A DNA stretch of 64,000 bases from Roseovarius atlanticus (GTDB taxonomy: Bacteria; Pseudomonadota; Alphaproteobacteria; Rhodobacterales; Rhodobacteraceae): NCBI RefSeq assembly GCF_001441615.1, contig NZ_LAXJ01000003.1:1-64000 (forward strand). The letters run 5' to 3'. Below, one piece after another: positions 9,043-17,761 of this stretch; positions within the stretch are counted from its first letter, which is position 1, and each line of letters opens with the position of its first letter. The translations under genes and the position numbers were made by a program. The notes beneath the pieces were generated by a model that was not told where the DNA came from, ran no database searches, and saw only the letters and a program-made list of their open reading frames with translations.

Positions 9043-9924
9043 TCAGCCGTCTTTTCGCGTTCTGAACAGGCGGACCAGCTCGGGCACGTAAGCGTCGGCC
9101 GGGCCGCCATCGACCGCTTCGGACAGCGCGGCGGATACGCCATCGGCAACCGTCGTTTGCGCACCTGCGGCATCGGACATGTCGCGGTAATAGTCGATGT
9201 CCTTCAGCGCATTCGACACGAAGAACGGCAGCGCATCGCGATCCTGCGAGACAATGAAGGGCGCCAGCCGGTCGAGGGCGGCACTCGCGCCGCCGCCATT
9301 CGCCAGCACGTCGACGAAAACTTGGGGATCCACGCCAGTATCGGCGGCCTGCGCGGCGGCCTCGGCCAGCAAGGTCATGAAGCCGACAGAGACATAGTTG
9401 TGCAGAAGCTTGAGCCGATGCCCGTGCCCCAGCGGGCCGACATGCTCGACCTGTTCGGTGAAAGAGGCCAGCACAGGGCGCACGGCATCCAGGGTTTCGG
9501 CCGCGCCGCCGACCAGCAGGTTCAGCGTCCCCTCGTGGGCATGTTTCGCGGTGCGTGTCATCGGCGCGTCCAGATAGTCGCCGCCGGCCTTGCGTACCAT
9601 TTCGGCCATGCGCAGGGTCGAGTCGGGCAACGCGGTCGAGCAATCCACCACGATGGTTCCCTTGCGCAACGACGCTGCAAGACCATCCGGCGCGCCGACG
9701 ATCGCCTCGACCTGGGGCGACCCGGTGACGCACAGGATGACCACATCGGACGCCGCTGCGATCTCTGCAACCGTGGCGCACGCCCTCCCGCCAAGATCGA
9801 CAAGGTCGTCGGTGGGCTGGTTGCCCGGGTGGTCCAGAAAATGCAACGCAAAGCCGCCGCGCGACAGGACGTTGCGGGCAATGCCGTGGCCCATGAGCCC
9901 GACGCCGATGATGCCGACATTCAT
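9043..9924 (-). CDS. NAD(P)-dependent beta-hydroxyacid dehydrogenase (3-hydroxyisobutyrate dehydrogenase family)
   Basis: A 293-residue cytosolic enzyme of the usual family length. The Rossmann motif GIIGVGLMGHGIARNV is at residues 4-19, the substrate-loop signature is DAPMTRTAKHAHEGTLNLLVGG near 120-141, and the catalytic lysine with its conserved Asn is in GHGHRLKLLHNYVSVG near 170. The family oxidises beta-hydroxyacids such as 3-hydroxyisobutyrate, tartronate semialdehyde or 2-(hydroxymethyl)glutarate. TRTAKHAHEG differs from the SGG form common in true MmsB and GlxR, so the exact substrate is open. It lies 48 bp downstream of the aldehyde dehydrogenase and upstream of the TRAP operon, which suggests catabolism of the transported acid. 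Confidence 0.88.
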   Translation of the reverse strand: MNVGIIGVGLMGHGIARNVLSRGGFALHFLDHPGNQPTDDLVDLGGRACATVAEIAAASDVVILCVTGSPQVEAIVGAPDGLAASLRKGTIVVDCSTALPDSTLRMAEMVRKAGGDYLDAPMTRTAKHAHEGTLNLLVGGAAETLDAVRPVLASFTEQVEHVGPLGHGHRLKLLHNYVSVGFMTLLAEAAAQAADTGVDPQVFVDVLANGGGASAALDRLAPFIVSQDRDALPFFVSNALKDIDYYRDMSDAAGAQTTVADGVSAALSEAVDGGPADAYVPELVRLFRTRKDG

Positions 9925-9972
9925 TTTGGGGTCTTTCCGTTCGTCTTCGTTGATTGCGTGGCGGGCGCGGGT

Positions 9973-11460
9973 CTAGTCCGCGTTGATCCAGATCGCCTTG
10001 GTGTCCAGGTACTCTTCCATGTGTTCGGTCCCGCCCTCGCGCCCGTATCCCGACATCTTGACGCCGCCGAAAGGCACGGCGGGGTCGATGGCATGATACA
10101 TGTTGACCCAGACCGATCCGGCCTTCAGCCGGTGAGCCAGTTTGTGCGCGGTGCCCAGGTGGGTCGAGAAAACGCCCGCCGCGAGGCCATAGGGCGTGGC
10201 GTTGGCGCGGGCCACGACCTCGTCCAGGTCATCGAAAGGCAGGGCCGAAATGACGGGGCCGAAGATTTCCTCGCGTGCGACGCTCATGTCGTCGGTGACG
10301 CCGCCCAGTACCGTGGGCTGGAAAAAGTGCCCGCCCGCAAGCTCCGGGCCCTCGGCCCGTGCGCCGCCGGTGATGACCTCGGCCCCTTCGCGCGGGCCCG
10401 CGTCGAGATAGCCCGCGATCCGCTTGGCCTGGCGGGCCGAGATGATCGGGCCGATGTCGGTGTCCTCATGGATGCCGTGACCGATCCGCAGCCCGGCGGC
10501 ATAGTCGGCAACACGGCGCACGAATTCGTCATGGATTTCGCGCGCCACGAACAGGCGCGACCCGGCGATGCAGATCTGCCCGGAATTGGCGAAGACGGCC
10601 ATCGCCGCGACCGGCACCGCCTTTTCGATATCGGCGTCGCGGCACACGATGACGGGTGACTTGCCGCCCAGTTCCAGCGACACGCGCTTGAGGTTGCCGG
10701 TGGCCGCGCGGGCGATGGCCTGTCCGGTGGCGGTCGAGCCGGTGAAGACGATCTTGTCGACGCCGTCGTGTTCGGCCAGTGCCGCGCCGGCCTCGAACCC
10801 CATGCCCGTTACGATGTTCAGCACCCCATCCGGCAGGCCGGCCTCCTGCATGATCCGGGCGATCATCAGGACGGTCAGCGACGCCTCTTCCGACGGTTTC
10901 AGCACGACCGTGCAGCCGGTCGCGATGGCCGGCGCGATTTTCCAGATCGAGCCGGCAATCGGCGCGTTCCACGGGATGATGGCACCGACCACGCCGATGG
11001 GCTCGCGCACGGTCTGGGAATAGATCTCGCCGGGGAAAGAGTTCGGGATGGTGGCGCCATGGATCGCCACGGCCTGACCGGCGTAGAAGCGCAACATGCC
11101 CAGCACACGGCGGCTGTTGGCAATCGTGCGCTGGATCGGCATTCCCATGTCGAGAGTATCCGAAAGACAGAGGTTCTCCCATTCCTCCTCGAACCGATCA
11201 GCTATGCGCAGCAGCAGCGCCTGGCGCTCGAACGGCGTCCATTTAGACCAGGGGCCCTCGAACGCCGCGCGCGCGGCCTTGACCGCCGCATCCACATCTG
11301 CCCGGCCGCCCTTGGGCACGGTGGCCAGCAGCGTGCCGTCCGCCGGGTTGCGGGCCTCGATGGTCTCGCCCGACCGGGCATCGCACCAGTTTCCGTCGAT
11401 GAACATCCGGCGGTGCCCGCCATCGTAAAGAGCGGTTGCCGCCGCGCTCCGGTCTTTCAT
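9973..11460 (-). CDS. NAD(P)-dependent aldehyde dehydrogenase
   Basis: A 495-residue member of the aldehyde dehydrogenase superfamily, full length. Seen in order are the N-terminal MFIDGNWCDARSGETIEARNPADG, the cofactor loop IIPWNAPIAG, VVLKPSEEASLT, the glycine loop FTGSTATGQAIARAA, the general-base Glu in SLELGGKSP (about residue 265), the nucleophilic Cys in FANSGQICIAGSRLFV (about residue 300), and EEIFGPVISALPFDD. It oxidises an aldehyde to the acid in the cytosol. The start at 11460 follows GAGGG; the frame reaches farther up but that part does not resemble the family. With the hydroxyacid dehydrogenase and amidohydrolase beside it, the substrate may be a semialdehyde of a small carboxylic acid; this is inference. 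Confidence 0.92.
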   Translation of the reverse strand: MKDRSAAATALYDGGHRRMFIDGNWCDARSGETIEARNPADGTLLATVPKGGRADVDAAVKAARAAFEGPWSKWTPFERQALLLRIADRFEEEWENLCLSDTLDMGMPIQRTIANSRRVLGMLRFYAGQAVAIHGATIPNSFPGEIYSQTVREPIGVVGAIIPWNAPIAGSIWKIAPAIATGCTVVLKPSEEASLTVLMIARIMQEAGLPDGVLNIVTGMGFEAGAALAEHDGVDKIVFTGSTATGQAIARAATGNLKRVSLELGGKSPVIVCRDADIEKAVPVAAMAVFANSGQICIAGSRLFVAREIHDEFVRRVADYAAGLRIGHGIHEDTDIGPIISARQAKRIAGYLDAGPREGAEVITGGARAEGPELAGGHFFQPTVLGGVTDDMSVAREEIFGPVISALPFDDLDEVVARANATPYGLAAGVFSTHLGTAHKLAHRLKAGSVWVNMYHAIDPAVPFGGVKMSGYGREGGTEHMEEYLDTKAIWINAD

Positions 11461-11696
11461 GGCGCCCTCGCCTTGTGTGAGTGTTTTGTCCGTATGGTCT
11501 CGCAGCATCGCGCCGCGGCCGGGTTTGCCGCTGTTTACACCAGTGGGTTTCCGAATGGCCAGCGGATAACGGCGTGCGCCACGCGACGCCGTCCAACACT
11601 TTGCCGGGGTCTGTTGAGGCATCGCGACCCAAGCCGAAAACTGCTGTGCCATTCCGGAATTGCGTCAGATCATGGTGTCTGTTGCGCAAGCGATCT

Positions 11697-12551
11697 TCAG
11701 AAACGCGGCCCGCCTTTTGCAACGGTTGCGACCCCGGCATCTGGCGATATTTCCGGCGCACGATCCTCTGTCGCGTCCTGACCGAGACCATACAAGCACT
11801 TCACGGCGCGCCTGTCGCACAGATCTGCCAGCTGCCCCGAAAAGGCCAGGACGTCAGGATAACCCGCGCGGTCTTCGTGCTGCGTGTGGGGCCAGTCGCT
11901 GCCCCAGACCACATGGTGCGCGGGCAGAAGTCCCAGCAGTTCGCTGGCGTGCGGCAGCAAGTCGAACGCGACCCGGTAATGTGCGGCAAACTTGAAATAC
12001 AGCGCAGCGCGATCATGCATCCCCGACACGGCCTCAAGCATCGGATCGCGCTTTGGGTTCGGGTCTGACGGAAGACCGAAATGGTCCACGACGACGTTCA
12101 CACCAACATCCGAAAGCGCAGGCAGGATTGGCGCCAGCCGCGGACCCTCCAGATGGATCTCAAGATGCATGTTGCGGTCGCGCAGCTTTCGCAGGAACTC
12201 TCTGGTCGTGCGCGCGCGAAGATCGGGAATCTCTGCGCCGCGCACCAGGTTCCAGCGCACGCCGCGCACACCGACCCCAATCAGGCGGTCGAGTTGTTCA
12301 TCGGATACGTCCAACCCCACCACGCAAACGCCTGCAAAGCGCCGGCGATCCAGCTGTGAAAGGGCGTCGCACATCTGAGAGTTATCGGATCCCAGAAAGC
12401 TGACCTGAACGATGACACCCCCTTGCAGGCCTCCGGCTTTGAGATGCCCAAGCCAGTCCGACAAGGGGGCCGGCCTTGCCGGAACATAGCGCGCCCCATC
12501 AATGGCCGTGACCGTTTCATAGACATGAGCATGGCAGTCGAACTGGATCAT
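11697..12551 (-). CDS. Amidohydrolase family 2 protein (LigI/2-pyrone-4,6-dicarboxylate lactonase-like)
   Basis: A 284-residue TIM-barrel metal-dependent hydrolase. The N-terminal metal motif is FDCHAHVYE (residues 3-11), the barrel carries GVRGVRWNLVRG, the conserved histidines are in MHLEIHLEGP and VNVVVDHFGLP, and the C-terminal catalytic Asp is in VWGSDWPHTQ. This set is typical of the LigI group of lactonases and related cytosolic enzymes that hydrolyse lactones of di- or tricarboxylic acids. The start at 12551 has GAGGGA upstream. It is the first gene of the minus-strand catabolic cluster, divergent from the GntR gene; a 236-bp gap follows before the aldehyde dehydrogenase. Substrate not assignable. 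Confidence 0.85.
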   Translation of the reverse strand: MIQFDCHAHVYETVTAIDGARYVPARPAPLSDWLGHLKAGGLQGGVIVQVSFLGSDNSQMCDALSQLDRRRFAGVCVVGLDVSDEQLDRLIGVGVRGVRWNLVRGAEIPDLRARTTREFLRKLRDRNMHLEIHLEGPRLAPILPALSDVGVNVVVDHFGLPSDPNPKRDPMLEAVSGMHDRAALYFKFAAHYRVAFDLLPHASELLGLLPAHHVVWGSDWPHTQHEDRAGYPDVLAFSGQLADLCDRRAVKCLYGLGQDATEDRAPEISPDAGVATVAKGGPRF

Positions 12552-12567
12552 GGGTGTCTCCCTCAAA

Positions 12568-12600
12568 TCATATATATGACTAGTTGACTAAATGGGTCAA
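12568..12600. promoter_or_regulatory. Palindromes in the divergent amidohydrolase/GntR promoter region
   Basis: The A/T-rich 79-bp gap holds a perfect 12-bp palindrome TCATATATATGA (12568-12579), ACTAGT (12579-12584) and the inverted repeat TTGAC/GTCAA (12584-12588 and 12596-12600). These are candidates for autoregulation by the adjacent GntR protein. Confidence 0.4.
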
Positions 12601-12630
12601 GCTGGACTATCACGGTGCACAGGAGGAGAC

Positions 12631-13362
12631 ATGATGATCGGATTCGATGCACCGGACGCCCGGCTTCCGGCCTACGCACGGCTCAGGGACACATTCACCG
12701 CGCGGATCGCGACCGGCGAATGGACCCCGGACCATCCGATCCCGTCCGAATCGCGCCTGGCCCAGGAGTTCGACGTGTCCGTCGGCACCGTGCGCAAGGC
12801 GGTCGACGGGCTGGTGGAAGAGGGCCTGCTGGAACGTCGGCAGGGGTCTGGAACCCGGGTGCGTGCGCCGTCCTTCAGCGCCAGCCTTTTCCGGTTTTTC
12901 CCGATCCGCGAGACGGATGGATCGCCGGTGTCGATCCCGTCCAGCCAGATCATCCTGCGCAGCGTCACACAGGCCCCTGCCCCGGCAGCGTCGGTGCTGG
13001 ACACAGAAGACGTCATCAAGATCGTGCGCCTGCGGTCGCTGTCGGACCAGCCGGTCCTGTTCGAAGAGATCTACATCCCGACGGAGCGCTTCGCGGGCTT
13101 CGACAAGCTGCCCGAATCAAGCCTCGGCCCACTGCTGTATCCGCTTTATTTCGAGCATTTCGGCGTGATGGTGAAACGCGCCAGCGACGAGGTGTCCTTC
13201 GGCAAGGCGTCGGAACGGGTCGCGCAGCGATTGCGCATCCGCGCGGGAGATCCGCTCGCGGTGATCGAGCGCACGGCCTTCGACATCGAGAACCGGCCCA
13301 TCGAATGGCGGGTCGCAAGCGGTAGCGCCACGAACTTTCGATACCGCAGCGAAATCAACTGA
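12631..13362 (+). CDS. GntR family transcriptional regulator, HutC/UTRA subfamily
   Basis: A 243-residue DNA-binding protein. Residues 10-80 form the winged helix-turn-helix (YARLRDTFTARIATGEW, SESRLAQEFDVSVGTVRKAVDGL, GLLERRQGSGTRV); the rest is a UTRA ligand-binding domain (VLDTEDVIKIVRLRSLSDQPVLFEEIYIP, PLAVIERTAFDIENRPIEWRV). UTRA domains usually bind a small metabolite that releases the repressor from DNA. AGGAGGA at 12621-12627 precedes two adjacent ATG codons at 12631 and 12634; the second has the better spacing. It is divergent from the amidohydrolase cluster and directly upstream of tctCBA, so it probably controls both sides. Confidence 0.92.
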   Translation: MMIGFDAPDARLPAYARLRDTFTARIATGEWTPDHPIPSESRLAQEFDVSVGTVRKAVDGLVEEGLLERRQGSGTRVRAPSFSASLFRFFPIRETDGSPVSIPSSQIILRSVTQAPAPAASVLDTEDVIKIVRLRSLSDQPVLFEEIYIPTERFAGFDKLPESSLGPLLYPLYFEHFGVMVKRASDEVSFGKASERVAQRLRIRAGDPLAVIERTAFDIENRPIEWRVASGSATNFRYRSEIN

Positions 13363-13394
13363 GAACCTGAAAACAAACTCTAGGGAGAGAGACC

Positions 13395-14345
13395 ATGACT
13401 TTCAGAACAACCTTTATCGGCCTGACGATGGCGGCGGCGATCGCCTCGCCTGCGCTGGCGGAATACCCCGAGCGGACGATCGAGTTGACCATCCCGGCCG
13501 GCGCCGGCGGCGGCACCGATACCAGCGCCCGCAAGCTGGCCATCCTGCTCGAGGAAATGCTGGGCACGTCCATCGCGATCCTGAACGTCGGCGGTGGCGG
13601 CGGCTCTGTCGGCGCGTCGCAGTTCATGCAAGCCAAGCCGGACGGCTATTCGCTGTTCGCAACGTGGAACAGCCCGCTGACGACGGTTCCGCAGGTGCAG
13701 AACGTCGCCTACTCGCTCGACAGTTTCACGCCCATCGCATCGACCTCGGAAACCGCCTACACGCTGTGCGTCAAGGCCGACTTCCCTGCCACGACGGGCG
13801 AGGAATTCCTGGCCGAGCTCGAGGCGAACCCCGGCAAGTACACCTACGGAAACGACGGGATCGGCGGCACCATGCAGTTGGCGGCCGAACGGATCTTTCA
13901 GGCCCGCGGCATTGACGCCGTCGCCATCCCCTTCGGCGGCGCCGGCGAGACGCTTCAGAACTTTCTGGGCGGCCATGTCGATATCTACGGCGGGTCGATT
14001 TCGACTGTTCTGCCTTATGTCGAGAACGGCGAAGCCAAATGCCCGCTGGTGACCTCGGCGGCTGACGTTCCCGCGCTTCCCGGTGCGGCGGGGCTCGAAT
14101 CGCTGGGCCTGGGCGACAAGGAAACGCTCCTGTGGCGCGCCATCCTTGGCCCCAAGGGCCTGGACCCCGAGATCGTGACCATGCTGGCCGACACCATCGA
14201 GAAGGCCGTGAACGAGCCCAGCTATGTCGAGTTCCTCAAGACCAAGGGCGAAGTGCCCAACGTCGTCAAAGGCGACGCGTTGGGTGAGCGGCTTCAGTCC
14301 GAGTATGACGGGCTTGCCGAAGTCTCGAAGGCGCTTGGTCTGTAA
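13395..14345 (+). CDS. tctC: Tripartite tricarboxylate transporter substrate-binding protein (TctC family)
   Basis: A 316-residue periplasmic protein with a signal peptide (residues 1-22, ending SPALA before EYPERTIEL). The Bug/TctC fold is seen in IPAGAGGGTDTSARKLA, NVGGGGGSVGASQFMQAKPDGY, TYGNDGIGGTMQLAAE and the C-terminal LWRAILGPKGLDPEIV. The class captures carboxylates and hands them to the TctAB permease. GGGAGAG lies shortly before the ATG. It begins a three-gene operon with tctB (3-bp gap) and tctA, just downstream of the GntR gene. The ligand is unknown, but TctC proteins typically take citrate-like or aromatic acids. Confidence 0.92.
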   Translation: MTFRTTFIGLTMAAAIASPALAEYPERTIELTIPAGAGGGTDTSARKLAILLEEMLGTSIAILNVGGGGGSVGASQFMQAKPDGYSLFATWNSPLTTVPQVQNVAYSLDSFTPIASTSETAYTLCVKADFPATTGEEFLAELEANPGKYTYGNDGIGGTMQLAAERIFQARGIDAVAIPFGGAGETLQNFLGGHVDIYGGSISTVLPYVENGEAKCPLVTSAADVPALPGAAGLESLGLGDKETLLWRAILGPKGLDPEIVTMLADTIEKAVNEPSYVEFLKTKGEVPNVVKGDALGERLQSEYDGLAEVSKALGL

Positions 14346-14348
14346 GCA

Positions 14349-14798
14349 ATGGAGAAGCGTCAGGATATCGCGCTGGGGCTCATCTTCGTCCTGGTCGGCC
14401 TTGCCGCCGCGTGGATGGCAAGCCGCTACAGCGGGGCCAGTGGCACCTATCCGATGACACTCGGCCTGATCCTGACGTTTCTGGGCGGAACCGTGGCGGC
14501 CAGGGCTGTCCGGGCTGGCCAAGACAAGGCGCGGCAGCTGGTTGCCGCGCCCTCCAAGTTCATCACGACAGCCGTCATTGCCGCAGTCTATGTGGCGGCC
14601 GTCATTCCCTTCGGATTCTACACCGCCTCGTTGATGCTTATGCTGGTGCTGCCCGTGGCGCTTGGGTTCCGTCAATGGATCTATGCCGTGATCGTCGCGG
14701 TCATCTTCATCGCGGTCGTCTACCTGGTGTTCTCGGTCCTGCTGGAAAAGCCGCTTCCGCGCGAGGCGATCCCGCCGCTTCTGGGCCTCGGAGGGTGA
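14349..14798 (+). CDS. tctB: Tripartite tricarboxylate transporter small permease (TctB family)
   Basis: A 149-residue protein with four membrane helices, as usual for TctB: LGLIFVLVGLAAAWMASR, TYPMTLGLILTFLGGTVAA, FITTAVIAAVYVAAVIPFGF and a long C-terminal hydrophobic part (IYAVIVAVIFIAVVYLVFSV). It is the poorly conserved small subunit of the inner-membrane pump; position between tctC and tctA and topology carry the call. It is spaced 3 bp from tctC and 1 bp from tctA. Confidence 0.88.
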   Translation: MEKRQDIALGLIFVLVGLAAAWMASRYSGASGTYPMTLGLILTFLGGTVAARAVRAGQDKARQLVAAPSKFITTAVIAAVYVAAVIPFGFYTASLMLMLVLPVALGFRQWIYAVIVAVIFIAVVYLVFSVLLEKPLPREAIPPLLGLGG

Positions 14799-14799
14799 T

Positions 14800-16296
14800 A
14801 TGGACTTTTACCTGAACGCCCTTGGGTCGGTTCTGTCGGCCGCACCACTGCTGGCCATGGTTGGCGCGACCCTTCTGGGAGTCTTCATCGGTGCGCTGCC
14901 GGGGCTGAACCCGGTCATGGCCATCGCCCTGCTGTTGCCGCTGACGTATTCGATGGACCCGCTGGTCGCGCTCGGGATGGTCGCGGGCATCTACAACGGC
15001 TCGATGTATGGCGGCGCCATCCCCGCAATCCTCTTGCGTATTCCCGGCACGCCGGCCTCGATCGCCACGACGTTCGACGGCTTTCCCATGGCCGACAAGG
15101 GAGAGGCCGCAAAGGCCCTCAAGATCGCCTGCTGGTCCTCGGCGGTGGGTGGCATCGCCAGCGCCCTCGCGCTGATGACGATGGGTCCGCTGCTGGCGCG
15201 TGTCACCCTGTTCTTCGGCCCGGCGGAATATTTCTGGATCGCCATCTTCGGGATGGCGTCCGTAGGTGTCATGGTCGGGTCCGACCCGGTGAAGGGCGTC
15301 ATGGCCGCAGTGCTGGGGCTGTTGATCGGGACGATCGGGATCGACAATCTTTCCGGCCAGGCCCGGTTCACCTTCGACCAGACATGGCTTCTGGGTGGCC
15401 TTGACCTGATCGTGGTCCTTGTCGGACTTTATGCCTTGCCGCCCGTTCTGCAACTGGCCGAGAAATGCGATCTGAAAGGGCTGTCGGCGGACCAGTTGAA
15501 GCTGACGAACGTGCCCTTCGCCCCCGGTGAGAAGCGTGGTCTGATCCCGACCTGGCTTCGGTCGTCTGGCATCGGGATCGGCGTCGGCATCCTGCCGGGC
15601 GCCGGCGGAAATATCGCGGCCTTTCTCAGCTACAACGCGGCCAGGAACGCCTCTGACGATCCGGACAGCTTTGGGCGGGGCAATCCCCAGGGCGTGGCCG
15701 CCGCCGAATGCGGCAACAACGCCGATAACGCGGCATCCATGATACCCGCGCTCTCGCTCGGCATTCCGGGCAACGTGGTGGCGGCCCTCGTGCTCAGCGC
15801 GCTGACGATCCACGGTCTGCAACCCGGACCGCAGCTGTTCCATCAGAATCCCGTGCTCGTGGGCGGCTTCATGATGGAGATGCTGATCACGTCGATCCTG
15901 ATCTTCGCCCTGGGCGGTGCCGTCGCCACGCGGGTATTCGCCCAGTTCCAAAGACTGCCCGGCGTGCTTCTGGTGCCGTCGATCCTGATCCTCATGTGCG
16001 TCGGCGTGTACGTCATCAACGGCCGCCCCGTCGATCTGTGGGTCATGCTGGCCGCCGGGATTGCCGGCTACTTTCTTGAGAAAGTGAACGTGCCGCTGGC
16101 GCCGATCATCCTCGGGATGATCCTGGGCCCCATGGCAGAGCAAAGTGTCCGCCGCGCCCTGCTGATCAGCCGTGGTGACGCGACCGAGCTTCTGACACGT
16201 CCGATCTCGGCCCTGCTCGCCGTCATGACGATCCTCGTGATCGTCTGGCCCGTGGCCAAAGCGATGCGTCGCAGAAAGCGCCAGCGCCAAAGCTGA
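14800..16296 (+). CDS. tctA: Tripartite tricarboxylate transporter large permease (TctA family)
   Basis: A 498-residue inner-membrane protein with about twelve helices, the normal TctA length. Family signatures are GVFIGALPGLNPVMAIALLL, YNGSMYGGAIPAILLRIPGTP, TFDGFPMADKGEAAKAL, GILPGAGGNIAAFLSY and ALSLGIPGNVVAALVL. It moves the carboxylate delivered by TctC, driven by an ion gradient. The start follows the tctB stop by one base, preceded by GGAGGG inside tctB. The gene ends 73 bp from the convergent peptidase gene. Confidence 0.95.
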   Translation: MDFYLNALGSVLSAAPLLAMVGATLLGVFIGALPGLNPVMAIALLLPLTYSMDPLVALGMVAGIYNGSMYGGAIPAILLRIPGTPASIATTFDGFPMADKGEAAKALKIACWSSAVGGIASALALMTMGPLLARVTLFFGPAEYFWIAIFGMASVGVMVGSDPVKGVMAAVLGLLIGTIGIDNLSGQARFTFDQTWLLGGLDLIVVLVGLYALPPVLQLAEKCDLKGLSADQLKLTNVPFAPGEKRGLIPTWLRSSGIGIGVGILPGAGGNIAAFLSYNAARNASDDPDSFGRGNPQGVAAAECGNNADNAASMIPALSLGIPGNVVAALVLSALTIHGLQPGPQLFHQNPVLVGGFMMEMLITSILIFALGGAVATRVFAQFQRLPGVLLVPSILILMCVGVYVINGRPVDLWVMLAAGIAGYFLEKVNVPLAPIILGMILGPMAEQSVRRALLISRGDATELLTRPISALLAVMTILVIVWPVAKAMRRRKRQRQS

Positions 16297-16369
16297 AAGC
16301 CTTTGCGGTTCGGGGGGCGTGACCCGGGAGCGACGCCAGCGTCAGCGCAAGTCGCGGGTTTCGTCCTTC

Positions 16370-17761
16370 TCAGTGACCCGGTGTCGGCTTGTCACCGATG
16401 TCCCAGAACACGCCCGCCATGACGCGCAGCGCATCCCGGCAGACCGGCTTCAGCACGTGCTCGTTCGGCGCGTGTTGCGAGCAGCCGCGATAGGAATGCG
16501 GCACCCAGATCGTGGGCAGTTCGAGGATATCGGTGAAGCTGTCGTTGGGCAGCGAGCCGGCAAGGTTGGGCAGGACGTGCAACTCGCCCGAGGTCTCACG
16601 GATCGACTGGCCGACGAACTGCGCCCAGGGGTGGGTGGGGTCCAGCCGGGTGGCGGCGAAGAAGCCACGGTCGTGGGGGCGGATCTGCACCCGGTCGAAG
16701 CTGTGCGCGTCGAGGTGGCGGCGCAGCGCGGGCACCACATCCGCGGGGTCGGTGCCGACGACGAAGCGCAGCTGGCAGGTGGCGCGCGCCCAGCCCGAGA
16801 TCGCGTTGACCGGCGCGTCGGGCACGCCGGAGACCATGGCGAGCACGGCAAAGCTGTTCCAGCCGAAGACACGCTCGGCGGGGGTCAGGCTTTCCTCGCC
16901 CCAGTCGGGATCGACATCGGGGCCTTCGCCGCCCTGAACGGGCAGGTCGCGCAGGGCCTCGCGAACGGTGTCGGTCAGGCTGTCGGGGCGCCATTCGGGC
17001 ACCTTGATCTGGCCGCGCGCATCGGTGATGCAGGCCAGCGCGTGGGCAAGGATCATCGCCGGATCCGCCAGCAGGCCGCCCCAGTTGCCGGAATGGTGCG
17101 CGCCTTCGTGGGTTTCCACCACGAGGTCGAAGGTGGTGCCGCCGCGCGAGCCCATGAACATGGTCGGCACCTCGGGTTGCAGGCGCGGGCCGTCCGAGGC
17201 GATCAGAACGTCCGCCGTCAGTCGGTCCTTGTAGGTGCGGAAGATCTCGGGCAGGCCGACCGAGCCGACCTCCTCGCTCATCTCGATGACGATGCGGGTG
17301 TTGAAGCCAAGGCGGCCGCGCGCGGCGAGAACGGATTCAAGCGCGGCGATGTTGATCAGGTGCTGGCTCTTGTTGTCGGCGGTGCCGCGCCCGTAAAGGC
17401 GGTCGCCTTCTTCGGTGATCTCCCAGGGTTGGAGCCCGTCGCGCCACATGTCGTCCTGTCCCAGCACGGTGTCGCCGTGGCCATAGGTCAGGACAGTGGG
17501 CAGGTCGTCACCCTCGACCCGTTCGCCCAGCAAGAGCGGCCCGCCCTTGGGGTTGGGGTTGTCGACGATCTCGCAGGCAAAGCCCATCGCCTCCAGCCGG
17601 GGTTGCATCGCCTCGACAAGGTAGCGCTGCGCCTCGGCGCGCGCATCGGGGGCGGGGTTCTGGCTTTCGCTGCGGAAGGCCACGAGGGTCGCCAGGTCGG
17701 ACTGGAACGTGCCGGCGTCGAAATACTCGGTGGCGTTGGAGATGGCGGTGTCGCGGGTCAT
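16370..17761 (-). CDS. M20 family metallopeptidase (ArgE/DapE/dipeptidase group)
   Basis: A 463-residue cytosolic peptidase of the M20 family. Metal and catalytic motifs are in place: VLTYGHGDTVLGQ (His plus the catalytic Asp), LYGRGTADNKSQH (bridging Asp), IEMSEEVGSVGL (catalytic Glu pair) and the last His in CSQHAPNEHVLK. The dimerisation domain lies between. These enzymes cut dipeptides or acyl-amino acids using two zinc ions. Its start overlaps the stop of the gamma-glutamyltransferase gene by 4 bp (ATGA), so the two are made together; a dipeptide such as Cys-Gly released by that enzyme would be a logical substrate. Confidence 0.9.
   Translation of the reverse strand: MTRDTAISNATEYFDAGTFQSDLATLVAFRSESQNPAPDARAEAQRYLVEAMQPRLEAMGFACEIVDNPNPKGGPLLLGERVEGDDLPTVLTYGHGDTVLGQDDMWRDGLQPWEITEEGDRLYGRGTADNKSQHLINIAALESVLAARGRLGFNTRIVIEMSEEVGSVGLPEIFRTYKDRLTADVLIASDGPRLQPEVPTMFMGSRGGTTFDLVVETHEGAHHSGNWGGLLADPAMILAHALACITDARGQIKVPEWRPDSLTDTVREALRDLPVQGGEGPDVDPDWGEESLTPAERVFGWNSFAVLAMVSGVPDAPVNAISGWARATCQLRFVVGTDPADVVPALRRHLDAHSFDRVQIRPHDRGFFAATRLDPTHPWAQFVGQSIRETSGELHVLPNLAGSLPNDSFTDILELPTIWVPHSYRGCSQHAPNEHVLKPVCRDALRVMAGVFWDIGDKPTPGH

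Noticed and set aside
14707-16290. 527-codon open frame antisense to tctA
   Set aside because: Highly biased toward Asp, Gly, Arg and His; tctA on the other strand is unmistakable.
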